Origin: an uncultured Solirubrobacteraceae bacterium
Lineage (GTDB): Bacteria > Actinomycetota > Thermoleophilia > Solirubrobacterales > Solirubrobacteraceae
DNA: 5,383 nucleotides
Reading direction: 5' to 3'
Assembly (NCBI GenBank): GCA_902806215.1
Contig: CADCVT010000098.1
Span: 1 to 5,383, forward strand
The translations under genes were made by a program, and so were the position numbers. The notes beneath the pieces are model-generated. The model ran no database searches. It was given only the letters and a program-made list of their open reading frames with translations, and was not told the origin of the DNA. This document shows positions 1 through 5,383 of the stretch, in pieces (position 1 is the stretch's first letter; each line of letters begins with the position of its first letter).

Positions 1-782
1 CGCTCGTCGGCTTCGGCGTGACGATCGGCTACCACCGCCTGCTGACCCACCGCTCCTTCGACGCGCCTCCCGCGGTCCGCGGCGCGCTGGCGATCCTCCG
101 CTCGATGTCCGTGCAGGGCGCGGTCATCCACTGGGTCGCCGACCACCGCAAGCACCACACGTTCACCGACGAGGAGGGCGATCCGCACAGCCCCCACACG
201 CACGACGTCCCCGGCTGGCGCGGCGTCGTCGGCGGCTGGTGGCACGCGCACACCGGCTGGCTGTTCGACCGCGCCGAGCGCGCGTCCGCCCGCCGCTTCG
301 CCCGCGATCTGCGCGAGGACCCGGTCATGCGGTTCGTGGACCGCTGGTTCTTCGCGTGGGCGCTGCTGGGCTTGGCGATCCCGTTCGCGGCCGGCTTCGT
401 CCTCAGCGGCGGCTCGCTCATGGCGGGCTTCACCGCGTTCGTCTGGGGCGGGCTCGTCCGGGTGTTCCTGCTGCACCACGCGACGTGGAGCGTGAACTCG
501 ATCTGCCACATGTACGGCCGCCGCCCGTTCGAGACCGAGGACGAGAGCCGCAACAACTGGGTCGTCGCGCTCGTGTCGCTCGGCGAGGGCTGGCACCACA
601 ACCACCACGCGTTCCCGACCAGCGCTCGCCATGGCCTGCAGCGCTTCGAGCTCGACCCGTCGTACGCGATCATCCGCGGCATGGAGATGGTCGGCCTGGC
701 GAGCAACGTGAGGAAGCCGACGACGCGCGACCTCGAGCGGAAGGCCCGATTCGAGCGTGCCGAGGAGCAGGTCGCCGCGTGA
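1..782 (+). CDS. Membrane fatty acid (acyl-CoA type) desaturase, 5' end missing
   Basis: An integral-membrane di-iron desaturase that would put a double bond into a fatty acyl chain using O2 and an electron donor, most like the delta-9 acyl-CoA desaturase family. The reading frame is open to the left edge, with codons in frame from base 3, so the GTG at 18 is internal and 259 residues are visible. All histidine boxes are present: HRLLTH at visible residues 11-16, HRKHH at 48-52, and HHNHH (HxxHH) at 198-202. The extra NSxxH motif, NSICH, is at 165-169. A hydrophobic hairpin lies at about residues 115-160. Bacterial members are about 300 residues, so about 40-60 residues are probably missing. 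The stop TGA overlaps the start of the next gene. Family membership is firm; substrate (acyl-CoA or lipid-bound acyl) and double-bond position cannot be read from the sequence. The redox partner is not in the window. Confidence 0.95.
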   Translation, partial: LVGFGVTIGYHRLLTHRSFDAPPAVRGALAILRSMSVQGAVIHWVADHRKHHTFTDEEGDPHSPHTHDVPGWRGVVGGWWHAHTGWLFDRAERASARRFARDLREDPVMRFVDRWFFAWALLGLAIPFAAGFVLSGGSLMAGFTAFVWGGLVRVFLLHHATWSVNSICHMYGRRPFETEDESRNNWVVALVSLGEGWHHNHHAFPTSARHGLQRFELDPSYAIIRGMEMVGLASNVRKPTTRDLERKARFERAEEQVAA

Positions 783-2026
783 CCGGCTCGGAGCTCACCG
801 CGGCGGAGGAGCTGCCGCAGGGCGAGGCGAGCGCGCTCGCGCGGCTCGGCGAGGAGGAGCTCGGCGGCGCCGTCGGCGGGATCGGGCGGATCCACGCGGG
901 CGTCTCCGGGCGCGTCTTCCGCTTCGTCGGACCACCGGGCCGGCCGGTCCAGGCCGTGCACGACGCGGTCTCGCGGCGCGCGTACGGCGGGATCCGCGAG
1001 ACGCTGCGCTTCGCCGGCCGCGGTGCCGAGGCCGCGCTCGCGGGCCGCGGCCCCGCGCTGTCGACGCGGCCGGGCGGAGCGCTCGGCCTCGCGGTCATCA
1101 ACGGGCTCATCGGCGACGAGCTCGAGAGCCGCGGCAACGCGCTGGTCGCCCCGATGGCCATCCGGGTCAACGGCGCGCCGGTGGAGCCGACGGGTTCGGG
1201 GCTCGCGCGCGCCTTCCCGGACGCGTGCCCGCGGGTCGCGGTCTTCCTCCATGGGCTGATGGAGACGGAGTTCTCGTGGTCGCTCGGCGGGCAGGAGCCG
1301 TACGGCGCGCGCCTCGCGCGCGAGCTCGGCTACACGCCGGTGTACGTCCGCTACAACACCGGCCGCCACATCTCCGAGAACGGCCGGTCGTGCGCCGACC
1401 TGCTCGCCGAGGTCGTCGGCGCGTGGCCGTGCGACGTGCGGACGATCGCGCTCGTCGGCCACTCGATGGGCGGGCTCGTCCTGCGCAGCGCGTGCCACCA
1501 GGCAGCGCTCGAGGACGCGGAGTGGGTCTCAGGTGTCGGCCACGTGGTCTCGCTCGGCTCGCCGCACATGGGAGCGCCGCTCGAGCAGGCGGTGCACTAC
1601 GCCAGCGCCGCGCTCCACAAGCTGCCGGAGACCCGGCCGTTCGGCGCGTTCCTGCGCCGGCGCAGCGCGGGGATCCGAGACCTGCGCCACGGCTCGCTCG
1701 TCGACGACGACTGGCGCGACTGCGATCCCGACGCGCTGCGGGCAAGCGCCGTCGCCGAGGTCCCGCTGCTGGAGGGAGCGACGCACTGCTTCGTGGCGGC
1801 GACGATCACGCGGTCACCGCGCCATCCCCTCGGCCGGCTGCTCGGAGACATCCTCGTGCTGCCGCCGTCGGCCTCGGGCCGCAGCCGGTCGCGCCGCCTG
1901 GGCTTCGAGGACGAGTTCGGGCTCCAGTTGGGCGGCACGACCCACTTCGCGCTGCTCAACCACCCGGCGGTGTACGCGAAGCTGTGCGAGTGGCTCGCGG
2001 AGGACAAGCGCGCCGAGCGGCGTTGA
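779..2026 (+). CDS. Alpha/beta-hydrolase, lipase/PGAP1-like esterase
   Basis: Predicted serine ester hydrolase of 415 residues. The GTG start at 779 overlaps the desaturase stop (GTGA); a GAGGAG at 762-767 about 11 bases upstream can serve as ribosome binding site. The open frame extends further left, but only as antisense-free overlap with the desaturase, so the coupled start is preferred. Residues 1 to about 150 form a region without recognisable catalytic motifs, including YGGIRETLRFAG. The hydrolase core follows: HG at 158-159 (FLHGLMETEFSW, oxyanion-hole type), nucleophile elbow GHSMGG with Ser229, and the lipase-like VSLGSPHMG around 257-265. Probable acid Asp357 (LGDILV) and probable base His389 (GTTHFALLNHP) are inferred by position. 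I see no signal peptide or membrane segment, so it is likely cytoplasmic or membrane-peripheral. Substrate is unknown; coupling to a desaturase favours a lipid ester. Fold is secure, function is inference. Confidence 0.88.
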   Translation: MTGSELTAAEELPQGEASALARLGEEELGGAVGGIGRIHAGVSGRVFRFVGPPGRPVQAVHDAVSRRAYGGIRETLRFAGRGAEAALAGRGPALSTRPGGALGLAVINGLIGDELESRGNALVAPMAIRVNGAPVEPTGSGLARAFPDACPRVAVFLHGLMETEFSWSLGGQEPYGARLARELGYTPVYVRYNTGRHISENGRSCADLLAEVVGAWPCDVRTIALVGHSMGGLVLRSACHQAALEDAEWVSGVGHVVSLGSPHMGAPLEQAVHYASAALHKLPETRPFGAFLRRRSAGIRDLRHGSLVDDDWRDCDPDALRASAVAEVPLLEGATHCFVAATITRSPRHPLGRLLGDILVLPPSASGRSRSRRLGFEDEFGLQLGGTTHFALLNHPAVYAKLCEWLAEDKRAERR

Positions 2027-2061
2027 GCTCCGCTCGCTCTCGGTGGCTCGGGCCTGGGGCT

Positions 2062-2190
2062 GGTCCGACAACGGCGACGGGTCAGGGCAGCAGGTTCTGG
2101 GAGCGTTCTGGCGCTTCCTCCTCGCCTCGGCTCAGGACGCGGCTGGCCGCCGCTGGAGCTCCTCCGAAGCGGATTGTGTCGAGGGTGTCT
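2062..2190 (+). repeat. Left arm of a long imperfect inverted repeat
   Basis: This noncoding segment, starting 35 bases after the hydrolase stop, matches the reverse complement of about 2324-2441. The outer block 2065-2086 is identical over 22 bases to the complement of 2417-2438, and after one mismatch a further 8 bases match (2088-2095). The inner block 2131-2152 is identical over 22 bases to the complement of 2353-2374. Between and after these blocks the match continues with small gaps and substitutions; the inner end resembles the other arm around GTGTCGAGGGTGTC. Gaps of different length shift the reading frame, so the similarity is at DNA or RNA level and not a shared protein. No flanking target duplication was seen. 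Confidence 0.85.
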
Positions 2191-2203
2191 GCTCGTTGGA
2201 CGT

Positions 2204-2231
2204 CTAGCCCCGGCTAGCGCCAGTTGCTAGC
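2204..2231. repeat. Cluster of CTAG-centred small palindromes
   Basis: CTAGCC-CC-GGCTAG (2204-2217) is a 6-bp inverted repeat with a 2-base centre. It overlaps GCTAGC at 2213-2218, which recurs at 2226-2231, 13 bases further on. CTAG is usually rare in GC-rich actinobacterial DNA, so three in 28 bases stand out. They lie between the left long arm and the central palindrome. Function unknown; possibly a protein-binding site or part of a folded RNA. Confidence 0.5.
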
Positions 2232-2269
2232 GGCGGGTAGAGCACAGAAGGTCGACGACGTTCTCTCGG

Positions 2270-2316
2270 GTTTGTAAGCGCCGGCTTACATCTGGTGTAA
2301 GCCGGCGCTTACAAAC
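2270..2316. repeat. Perfect 21-bp inverted repeat made of two TGTAAGC-N4-GCTTACA palindromes
   Basis: Bases 2270-2290 are the exact reverse complement of 2296-2316, separated by the 5 bases TCTGG. Each arm contains its own dyad: TGTAAGC-GCCG-GCTTACA at 2273-2290 and TGTAAGC-CGGC-GCTTACA at 2296-2313. The half-site GTAAGC therefore occurs four times in alternating orientation, and the two 18-bp dyads are centred 23 bp apart, about two helical turns. This layout fits a paired operator for a dimeric regulator (TetR-like sites often look like this), but it could also be a cruciform/RNA hairpin or a recombination site. It lies 244 bases after the hydrolase stop, 215 bases before the next start, and has no T-tract, so a simple terminator is unlikely. 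No regulator gene is in the window. Confidence 0.85.
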
Positions 2317-2323
2317 GGCAACC

Positions 2324-2441
2324 AGGACACCTCGATCACGGCGGAGCGCCATCGGCGGCCAGCCGCGTCCTGAGGCGAGACCGCGAGGAGCGCAGAACGC
2401 GAAGAAGACCTGCTGTCCTGACCCGTCGCCGTTGTCGGGCC
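2324..2441 (-). repeat. Right arm of the long imperfect inverted repeat
   Basis: Read on the - strand, this segment repeats the left arm (about 2062-2190). The strongest blocks are 2417-2438 and 2353-2374, each 22 bases identical to the left arm's complement, plus 2408-2415. The middle (about 2375-2407) is more diverged and several bases shorter than its partner. Its inner end lies only about 8 bases from the central palindrome, whereas the left arm ends about 80 bases from it, so the whole is lopsided rather than one simple palindrome. This suggests two inverted copies of a roughly 120-base repeat unit. No coding sequence is supported here. Confidence 0.85.
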
Positions 2442-2495
2442 CGCTGTCGGCGTCCGCCACCGCGAGCGCACGGAGCGCCACGGCAGAACACGATC

Positions 2496-2531
2496 CCCAC
2501 ACCGCACCGCGCCTCGCATAAGCTCGCACAG
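2496..2531 (+). promoter_or_regulatory. Possible promoter giving a leaderless haloperoxidase mRNA
   Basis: TAAGCT at 2519-2524 fits the TAnnnT pattern of an actinobacterial -10 box. It ends 6 bases before the GTG at 2531, so transcription would begin at or next to the start codon. A poor -35 candidate, CCCACA at 2496-2501, lies 17 bases further up. There is no Shine-Dalgarno-like sequence before the GTG, which agrees with leaderless translation, common in Actinobacteria. Short motifs only, hence low confidence. Confidence 0.35.
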
Positions 2532-3616
2532 TGCTGCGACGCACCGTCCTTCTGACCGCCCTGGCCATCGGCGCAGCCGGCCCGGCGACCGCCGACGCGA
2601 AGACGTGCGCGCAGGGCGAGCAGGCGGTCACCGCGTCGGTCCACCGGACGCTCGACGCGATCAAGGAGGGCCGCACGGCACCCCCACGCGCGGCTCGGGC
2701 GCTCGCCGCGCTGACCGTCTCGATGGACGCCGCGCTCGACGACCTGGCGAGGCAGGACCGCTGCGCCCAGGCGCCACAGGCCGCCCGCTCGGCCGCGCGA
2801 CACGTCATCGCCCAGCTCTTCTGGCGCACGAAGATCGGCGACGCCGAGGCCGCGAAGCGCCCCACGTCCGGCGCCGGCACGAAAGCCGCCCGCGGGGTGC
2901 TGAAGCGCATCGCGCGCGACCCGCTCAATCCCGACGTCTCGACGCTCATCCCGACCGGCCCCGAGCGCTGGCAGCCCGCCGGCCCCGACTTCATGGGCCC
3001 GACCGACATCTCGGCGCCGAGATGGAAGGCGTGGAACGTCCGCGACATCACGAAGCTCCGTCCGCCGAAGCCCCCGACCGGCCCGGCGCTGACCGAGCAG
3101 GCGCGCGAGGTCTGGCGCGTCTCGAAGGCGCTGACGCCGGAGCAGCGCGCGATCGCCGTCTTCTGGGCCGACGGCTCCGGGAGCGAGACGCCGCCCGGGC
3201 ACTGGCTCGAGATCGCGCACGACGTCCTGAAGGGCCGCGGCGGCGGGAAGCTCGCGCACGACCTCGCGACCGTCGCGACCGCCCAGGCCGACGCGTTCAT
3301 CGCCTGCTGGGACGCGAAGTACGCGTACTGGCTGGCGCGCCCGGTCACGCTCATCCAGCGCTTCGATCCGGCGTGGAAGGCCGCGCTGCCCAACCCGCCG
3401 TTCCCGGCCTACGTCTCCGGCCACGCCAGCACGTCGGGCGCCGCGGCGACGGTCCTCAGCGCGCTCGTCCCGGCCCGGCGCGACGAGGTGTGGCGCATGG
3501 CAGACGAGGCCGCCCACTCGCGCGTGCTCGCGGGGATCCACTTCCCCGTCGACAGCGTCGAGGGCATGCGCCTCGGCCGCCGCACCGGCTCCGCCGCGCT
3601 CGCACGCCGGCGCTAG
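2531..3616 (+). CDS. Exported vanadium-dependent haloperoxidase / PAP2-family protein
   Basis: A 361-residue protein with the complete vanadate/phosphate site of the haloperoxidase-acid phosphatase superfamily: KX6RP at residues 263-271 (Lys263, Arg270), the YVSGHAS block with Ser296, Gly297 and His298, and SRX5HX3D at 330-341 (Arg331, His337, Asp341). Vanadium haloperoxidases oxidise halide with H2O2; relatives with the same pocket are phosphatases, so activity cannot be decided by motif. FPAYVSGHAS and AGIHFPVDS resemble the bacterial haloperoxidase branch. The N-terminus is a signal peptide: RR at 3-4, a hydrophobic stretch about 6-17, and cleavage likely after Ala21 or Ala23. There is no later membrane segment, so the protein is probably secreted or cell-wall associated. 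GTG at 2531 is chosen because it gives this signal peptide intact. It stands alone, ending at a hairpin terminator; no halogenated-product pathway genes are adjacent. Confidence 0.88.
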   Translation: MLRRTVLLTALAIGAAGPATADAKTCAQGEQAVTASVHRTLDAIKEGRTAPPRAARALAALTVSMDAALDDLARQDRCAQAPQAARSAARHVIAQLFWRTKIGDAEAAKRPTSGAGTKAARGVLKRIARDPLNPDVSTLIPTGPERWQPAGPDFMGPTDISAPRWKAWNVRDITKLRPPKPPTGPALTEQAREVWRVSKALTPEQRAIAVFWADGSGSETPPGHWLEIAHDVLKGRGGGKLAHDLATVATAQADAFIACWDAKYAYWLARPVTLIQRFDPAWKAALPNPPFPAYVSGHASTSGAAATVLSALVPARRDEVWRMADEAAHSRVLAGIHFPVDSVEGMRLGRRTGSAALARRR

Positions 3617-3621
3617 AACGA

Positions 3622-3654
3622 CGAAGGGGCCGCCCGGTTCGGACGGCCCCTTCG
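3622..3654. terminator. Strong GC hairpin between convergent genes
   Basis: CGAAGGGGCCG (3622-3632) pairs perfectly with CGGCCCCTTCG (3644-3654). After a C-A mismatch, three more pairs form inside (3634-3636 with 3640-3642), leaving a 3-base loop. It starts 5 bases after the haloperoxidase stop. No T-run follows on either strand, as is common for actinobacterial terminators. Being symmetric, it may also stop transcripts from the facing - strand gene, whose stop is about 75 bases away. Confidence 0.75.
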
Positions 3655-3728
3655 GCTAGAGGGGAGAGGTACTGCGGTCTGGTCGAGGGTGGACGGGTCG
3701 GTTTCAGGGGTTGGTGGGTTGAGGAGGT
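3655..3728 (-). promoter_or_regulatory. C-rich, G-poor 3' tail of the flippase-like gene, rut-like
   Basis: Downstream of the - strand stop the transcript would be unusually C-rich. Counting 3661-3728, the - strand has 37 C against 7 G in 68 bases, while surrounding DNA has roughly equal C and G. Unstructured C-over-G stretches are the known preference of Rho, so this may be a Rho loading site working with the hairpin at 3622-3654. The composition is seen; the Rho role is inference. Confidence 0.4.
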
Positions 3729-4850
3729 TCAGGCGGGAAGAGGTTCGGTTCGCGGGAGCGACCACCGGACGGCGGTCCGGCGGAGGCCGCCGAGGGCGAC
3801 GGCGCCGAGCGCGGCGGGCACCCAGAGCGCGACGGCGCGGTAGGCGAGCACGGCCGGCAGCGCGACCGCGGCGTCGACGCCGAAGGCGAGCAGCACCCCG
3901 GTGGTGCCGCCGGCGACGAGGCCGGGGAGCGGGATCGTGTTGCCGATCGCGCCCGTGAAGTACGCGAGCACGAGGACGGCCGTGGCGGGTGGCGCGCCGA
4001 GCGCGTGGAACATCGACGCCAGCAGCGCCAGGTCGAAGCCCCACCAGGCGAGTGCACCGAGCAGCCGCACGTCGCCGTTGCGCACGACGCCGATGGCCGA
4101 GCGCACGGCCGGGCCGAACACCGTCGCGCGCCGACGCCCGAGGACGAGCGCGGCGGCGATCACGCCGAGGCCGAACGCGGCGGGCACGAGCATGAGCGCG
4201 AGCGGCCCGTCGCCCTCGGCGAGGCCGGTGGCGAGCAGCAGCCCGGCGACGGCGAGCGAGCCGAAGAAGACCGTGTAGAGCAGGACGAGGAAGACGAGCA
4301 GCGTCTGCACGGCCGAGCGCGGCTTCAGGCCGGCCCGCGCGAGCGCCCACAGCGTGAGCGCCACGCCACCGAGGCCGGCGGTCGGCAGCAACCGGGTCGC
4401 GGCCGCGCCGGCGAGCGAGATCTCCGCGCTCTCACGCAGACGGACCGTCCGCGTCGCCTGGCCGGCGATGAGCCAGAAGAGCAGGATGTAGCCGGCGAAG
4501 GACAGCGCCTCGAAGCCGACGCCCGCGAGGACCCAGCCGAGGTCGGCGTGCAGCACGCGCGAGAACGCGTCGGTGAGCTTGTCCGCCGGGCCGTTCGTGA
4601 AGGAGAGCACCGCCAGCACGCCCAGCACCACGAGGGCGCCGACCGCGACCTTGCGCCGGTCGACGCTCGGCGCGAACCGCGACGGGGCGGCCAGCATGGA
4701 GCCGGCCGCCCCGTCGGTCTGCGCCTGGGCGAGCAGCGCGTCGCTGAAGCTGGACGCGCGTGCCGCGAGGGAGGCGGCGAGCGCGCGCCGCCGGGGGCGG
4801 TGGCGGCGAGGCTCGACGGTCGGGAGATGCGGGGTGGGAAGGGAGGACAT
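3729..4850 (-). CDS. LPG-synthase-TM / flippase-like multi-pass membrane protein
   Basis: A 373-residue integral membrane protein resembling the lysylphosphatidylglycerol synthase transmembrane domain family (UPF0104, PF03706). Members include the flippase half of MprF, many of unknown substrate. The first 65 residues are soluble and Arg/Ala-rich; hydrophobic segments follow at about 67-84, 106-129, 183-208, 217-237, 262-283, 287-307 and 337-355, with weaker ones around 148-170 and 314-333. The family-like block is NTIPLPGLVAGGTTG near 304-318, followed by LAYRAVALWVPAALG. Many relatives have Pro-Gly-Gly and then a Glu here; this copy has PGLVAGGTT and no Glu. There is no catalytic LPG-synthase domain, so lipid lysylation is not predicted. 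ATG at 4850 is chosen because upstream codons lie in palindrome-rich DNA that looks noncoding; ATG at 4958 (AGGGGG nearby) would add 36 residues. Its RBS is weak (GGAAGA about 12 bases up). Confidence 0.85.
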   Translation of the reverse strand: MSSLPTPHLPTVEPRRHRPRRRALAASLAARASSFSDALLAQAQTDGAAGSMLAAPSRFAPSVDRRKVAVGALVVLGVLAVLSFTNGPADKLTDAFSRVLHADLGWVLAGVGFEALSFAGYILLFWLIAGQATRTVRLRESAEISLAGAAATRLLPTAGLGGVALTLWALARAGLKPRSAVQTLLVFLVLLYTVFFGSLAVAGLLLATGLAEGDGPLALMLVPAAFGLGVIAAALVLGRRRATVFGPAVRSAIGVVRNGDVRLLGALAWWGFDLALLASMFHALGAPPATAVLVLAYFTGAIGNTIPLPGLVAGGTTGVLLAFGVDAAVALPAVLAYRAVALWVPAALGAVALGGLRRTAVRWSLPRTEPLPA

Positions 4851-4872
4851 CGTGGCCAGGCCATCTTCCGTC

Positions 4873-4922
4873 CCCCGGGGCCGTCCCGCATCGGGGATGT
4901 CCCCGGTCTTTCCCTGACAGGG
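4873..4922. promoter_or_regulatory. Row of three GC palindromes before the flippase-like gene
   Basis: Within 50 bases upstream of the chosen ATG lie CCCCGGGG (4873-4880), CGGGGA-TG-TCCCCG (4892-4905; CGGGG arms close around ATGT) and CCCTG-A-CAGGG (4912-4922). They sit in the 5' untranslated or promoter region of the - strand gene and may be binding sites or leader-RNA hairpins. In GC-rich DNA such short dyads can be chance. No convincing -10/-35 pair was found. Confidence 0.3.
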
Positions 4923-4939
4923 GGTGTGCGTGATGAGGA

Positions 4940-4982
4940 GCGCCGTCGTCGGGGGCATGGTCCCCCTGAGACGGCACGGCGC
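4940..4982 (-). terminator. Possible terminator hairpin after the acyl-CoA synthetase gene
   Basis: On the - strand this begins 14 bases after the ligase stop. GCGCCGT (4940-4946) pairs with ACGGCGC (4976-4982), CGTC (4947-4950) with GACG (4970-4973), and GGGGG (4951-4955) with CCCCC (4962-4966). Small bulges separate the three helices, giving about 16 pairs and a 6-base loop. No T-tract follows. It may end the ligase transcript or merely attenuate read-through into the next gene. The alternative ATG at 4958 would lie in its loop. Confidence 0.45.
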
Positions 4983-4996
4983 CCCTTAACTCATCG

Positions 4997-5383
4997 CTAC
5001 GACGACGCGGCGGTCTCGCGTTCCTTGAGCACGCGGCGCAAGATCTTCCCCGACGGCGACTTCGGGATCTCGTCGACGATCTCGCACTGGCGCACCTGCT
5101 TGTACGTCGAGACGCGGCTCTTGACGAACTCCATGACGCTCTCCGGCGTCACGTCCTTGCCGGGGGCCGCGACGACGAACGCCTTGGGGATCTCGCCGGC
5201 CTCCTCGTCGGGGAGCGGGATCACGGCGGCGTCGGAGATGTCCTCGTGCGAGACGAGCAGCGCCTCGAGCTCGGCCGGGGGGACCTGGAAGCCCTTGAAC
5301 TTGATGAGCTCCTTCACCCGGTCGACGATCGAGAAGTAGCCGTCCTCGTCGACGATCGCGATGTCGCCGGTGTGCAGCCAGCC
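4997..5383 (-). CDS. Acyl-CoA synthetase / 4-coumarate-CoA ligase-like, C-terminal part only
   Basis: The last 128 residues of an AMP-forming (ANL superfamily) ligase, which activates a carboxylic acid with ATP and joins it to CoA. The frame is open through the right edge, so the N-terminal adenylation domain is outside the window. Visible in order are GWLHTGD at residues 1-7 (the TGD motif whose Asp contacts ATP), DGYFSIVDRVKELIKFKG (hinge region and A8 motif) starting at residue 14, QVPPAELEALL, and IPKSPSGKILRR near the end with the catalytic Lys at visible residue 113. GTG at 5315-5317 is an internal Val, not a start. The A8 and PPAELE sequences most resemble 4-coumarate-CoA ligase-like enzymes, but the acid substrate is set by the missing domain. 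It is upstream of, and in the same direction as, the flippase-like gene, 146 bases apart, with a hairpin between. Confidence 0.93.
   Translation of the reverse strand, partial: GWLHTGDIAIVDEDGYFSIVDRVKELIKFKGFQVPPAELEALLVSHEDISDAAVIPLPDEEAGEIPKAFVVAAPGKDVTPESVMEFVKSRVSTYKQVRQCEIVDEIPKSPSGKILRRVLKERETAASS

Noticed and set aside
29..1498. 489-residue open frame on the - strand
   Set aside because: Antisense to the desaturase and hydrolase, Arg/Ala-rich with no recognisable domain; typical spurious frame in GC-rich DNA.
2040..2207. Similar peptide DNGDGSGQQV readable in both inverted arms, hinting at a duplicated coding fragment
   Set aside because: Indels of different length put the later matching blocks in different frames, so no common protein is conserved.
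2270..2316. Simple Rho-independent terminator of the hydrolase operon, or a CRISPR repeat
   Set aside because: It is 244 bases past the stop with no T-run, and there are only two inverted units with a 5-base spacer, not direct repeats with spacers.
2062..2441. Insertion sequence with terminal inverted repeats
   Set aside because: Only about 130 bases lie between the arms, with no transposase and no visible target duplication; a MITE remains possible but unproven.
2227..3541. Long - strand frames (388 and 401 residues) opposite the haloperoxidase and running into the repeat
   Set aside because: The + strand carries a complete set of catalytic motifs and a signal peptide; the - frames show only low-complexity sequence.
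4005..5339. 444-residue + strand frame
   Set aside because: Opposes the membrane protein and ligase, spans their intergenic region, and is rich in Arg/Gly/Glu without any domain.

Overview
The window is very GC-rich (clearly above 70 percent by eye), with GTG as well as ATG starts and long spurious ORFs on both strands. That points to a high-GC actinobacterium. A Thermoleophilia/Solirubrobacterales-type host is my guess, from general resemblance only. Five protein genes are visible, two of them cut by the window edges. No RNA gene, CRISPR array, transposase or phage gene was seen.

Left block (1-2026, + strand): the 3' part of a membrane fatty acid desaturase with all three histidine boxes, followed with a 4-base GTGA overlap by an alpha/beta-hydrolase of the lipase/PGAP1-like type. 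The overlap implies one transcript and translational coupling, so acyl-chain desaturation and an ester-cleaving enzyme are probably made together.

Middle block (2027-2530): a 504-base stretch without a convincing gene, and the most unusual part of the window. It holds two roughly 120-base, similar but imperfect arms in opposite orientation (about 2062-2190 and 2324-2441). Between them, off-centre, is a perfect 21-bp inverted repeat (2270-2316), each arm of which is itself an 18-bp TGTAAGC-N4-GCTTACA palindrome. The region closes with a possible promoter for a leaderless transcript of the next gene.

Right block: a + strand gene for an exported vanadium-haloperoxidase/PAP2-type protein (2531-3616) ends at a strong GC hairpin. 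It faces a convergent - strand gene for a multi-pass LPG-synthase-TM/flippase-like membrane protein (3729-4850). Upstream of that, also on the - strand, is the C-terminal end of an acyl-CoA synthetase of the 4-coumarate-CoA ligase type (4997-5383, cut by the right edge). The stretch between these two - strand genes is full of GC palindromes.

Taken together, the desaturase, lipase-like hydrolase, acyl-CoA ligase and membrane flippase-like protein suggest a lipid/envelope neighbourhood, but nothing ties them into one pathway. I found no clearly new gene system. The best candidate for something undescribed is the inverted-repeat element at 2062-2441.
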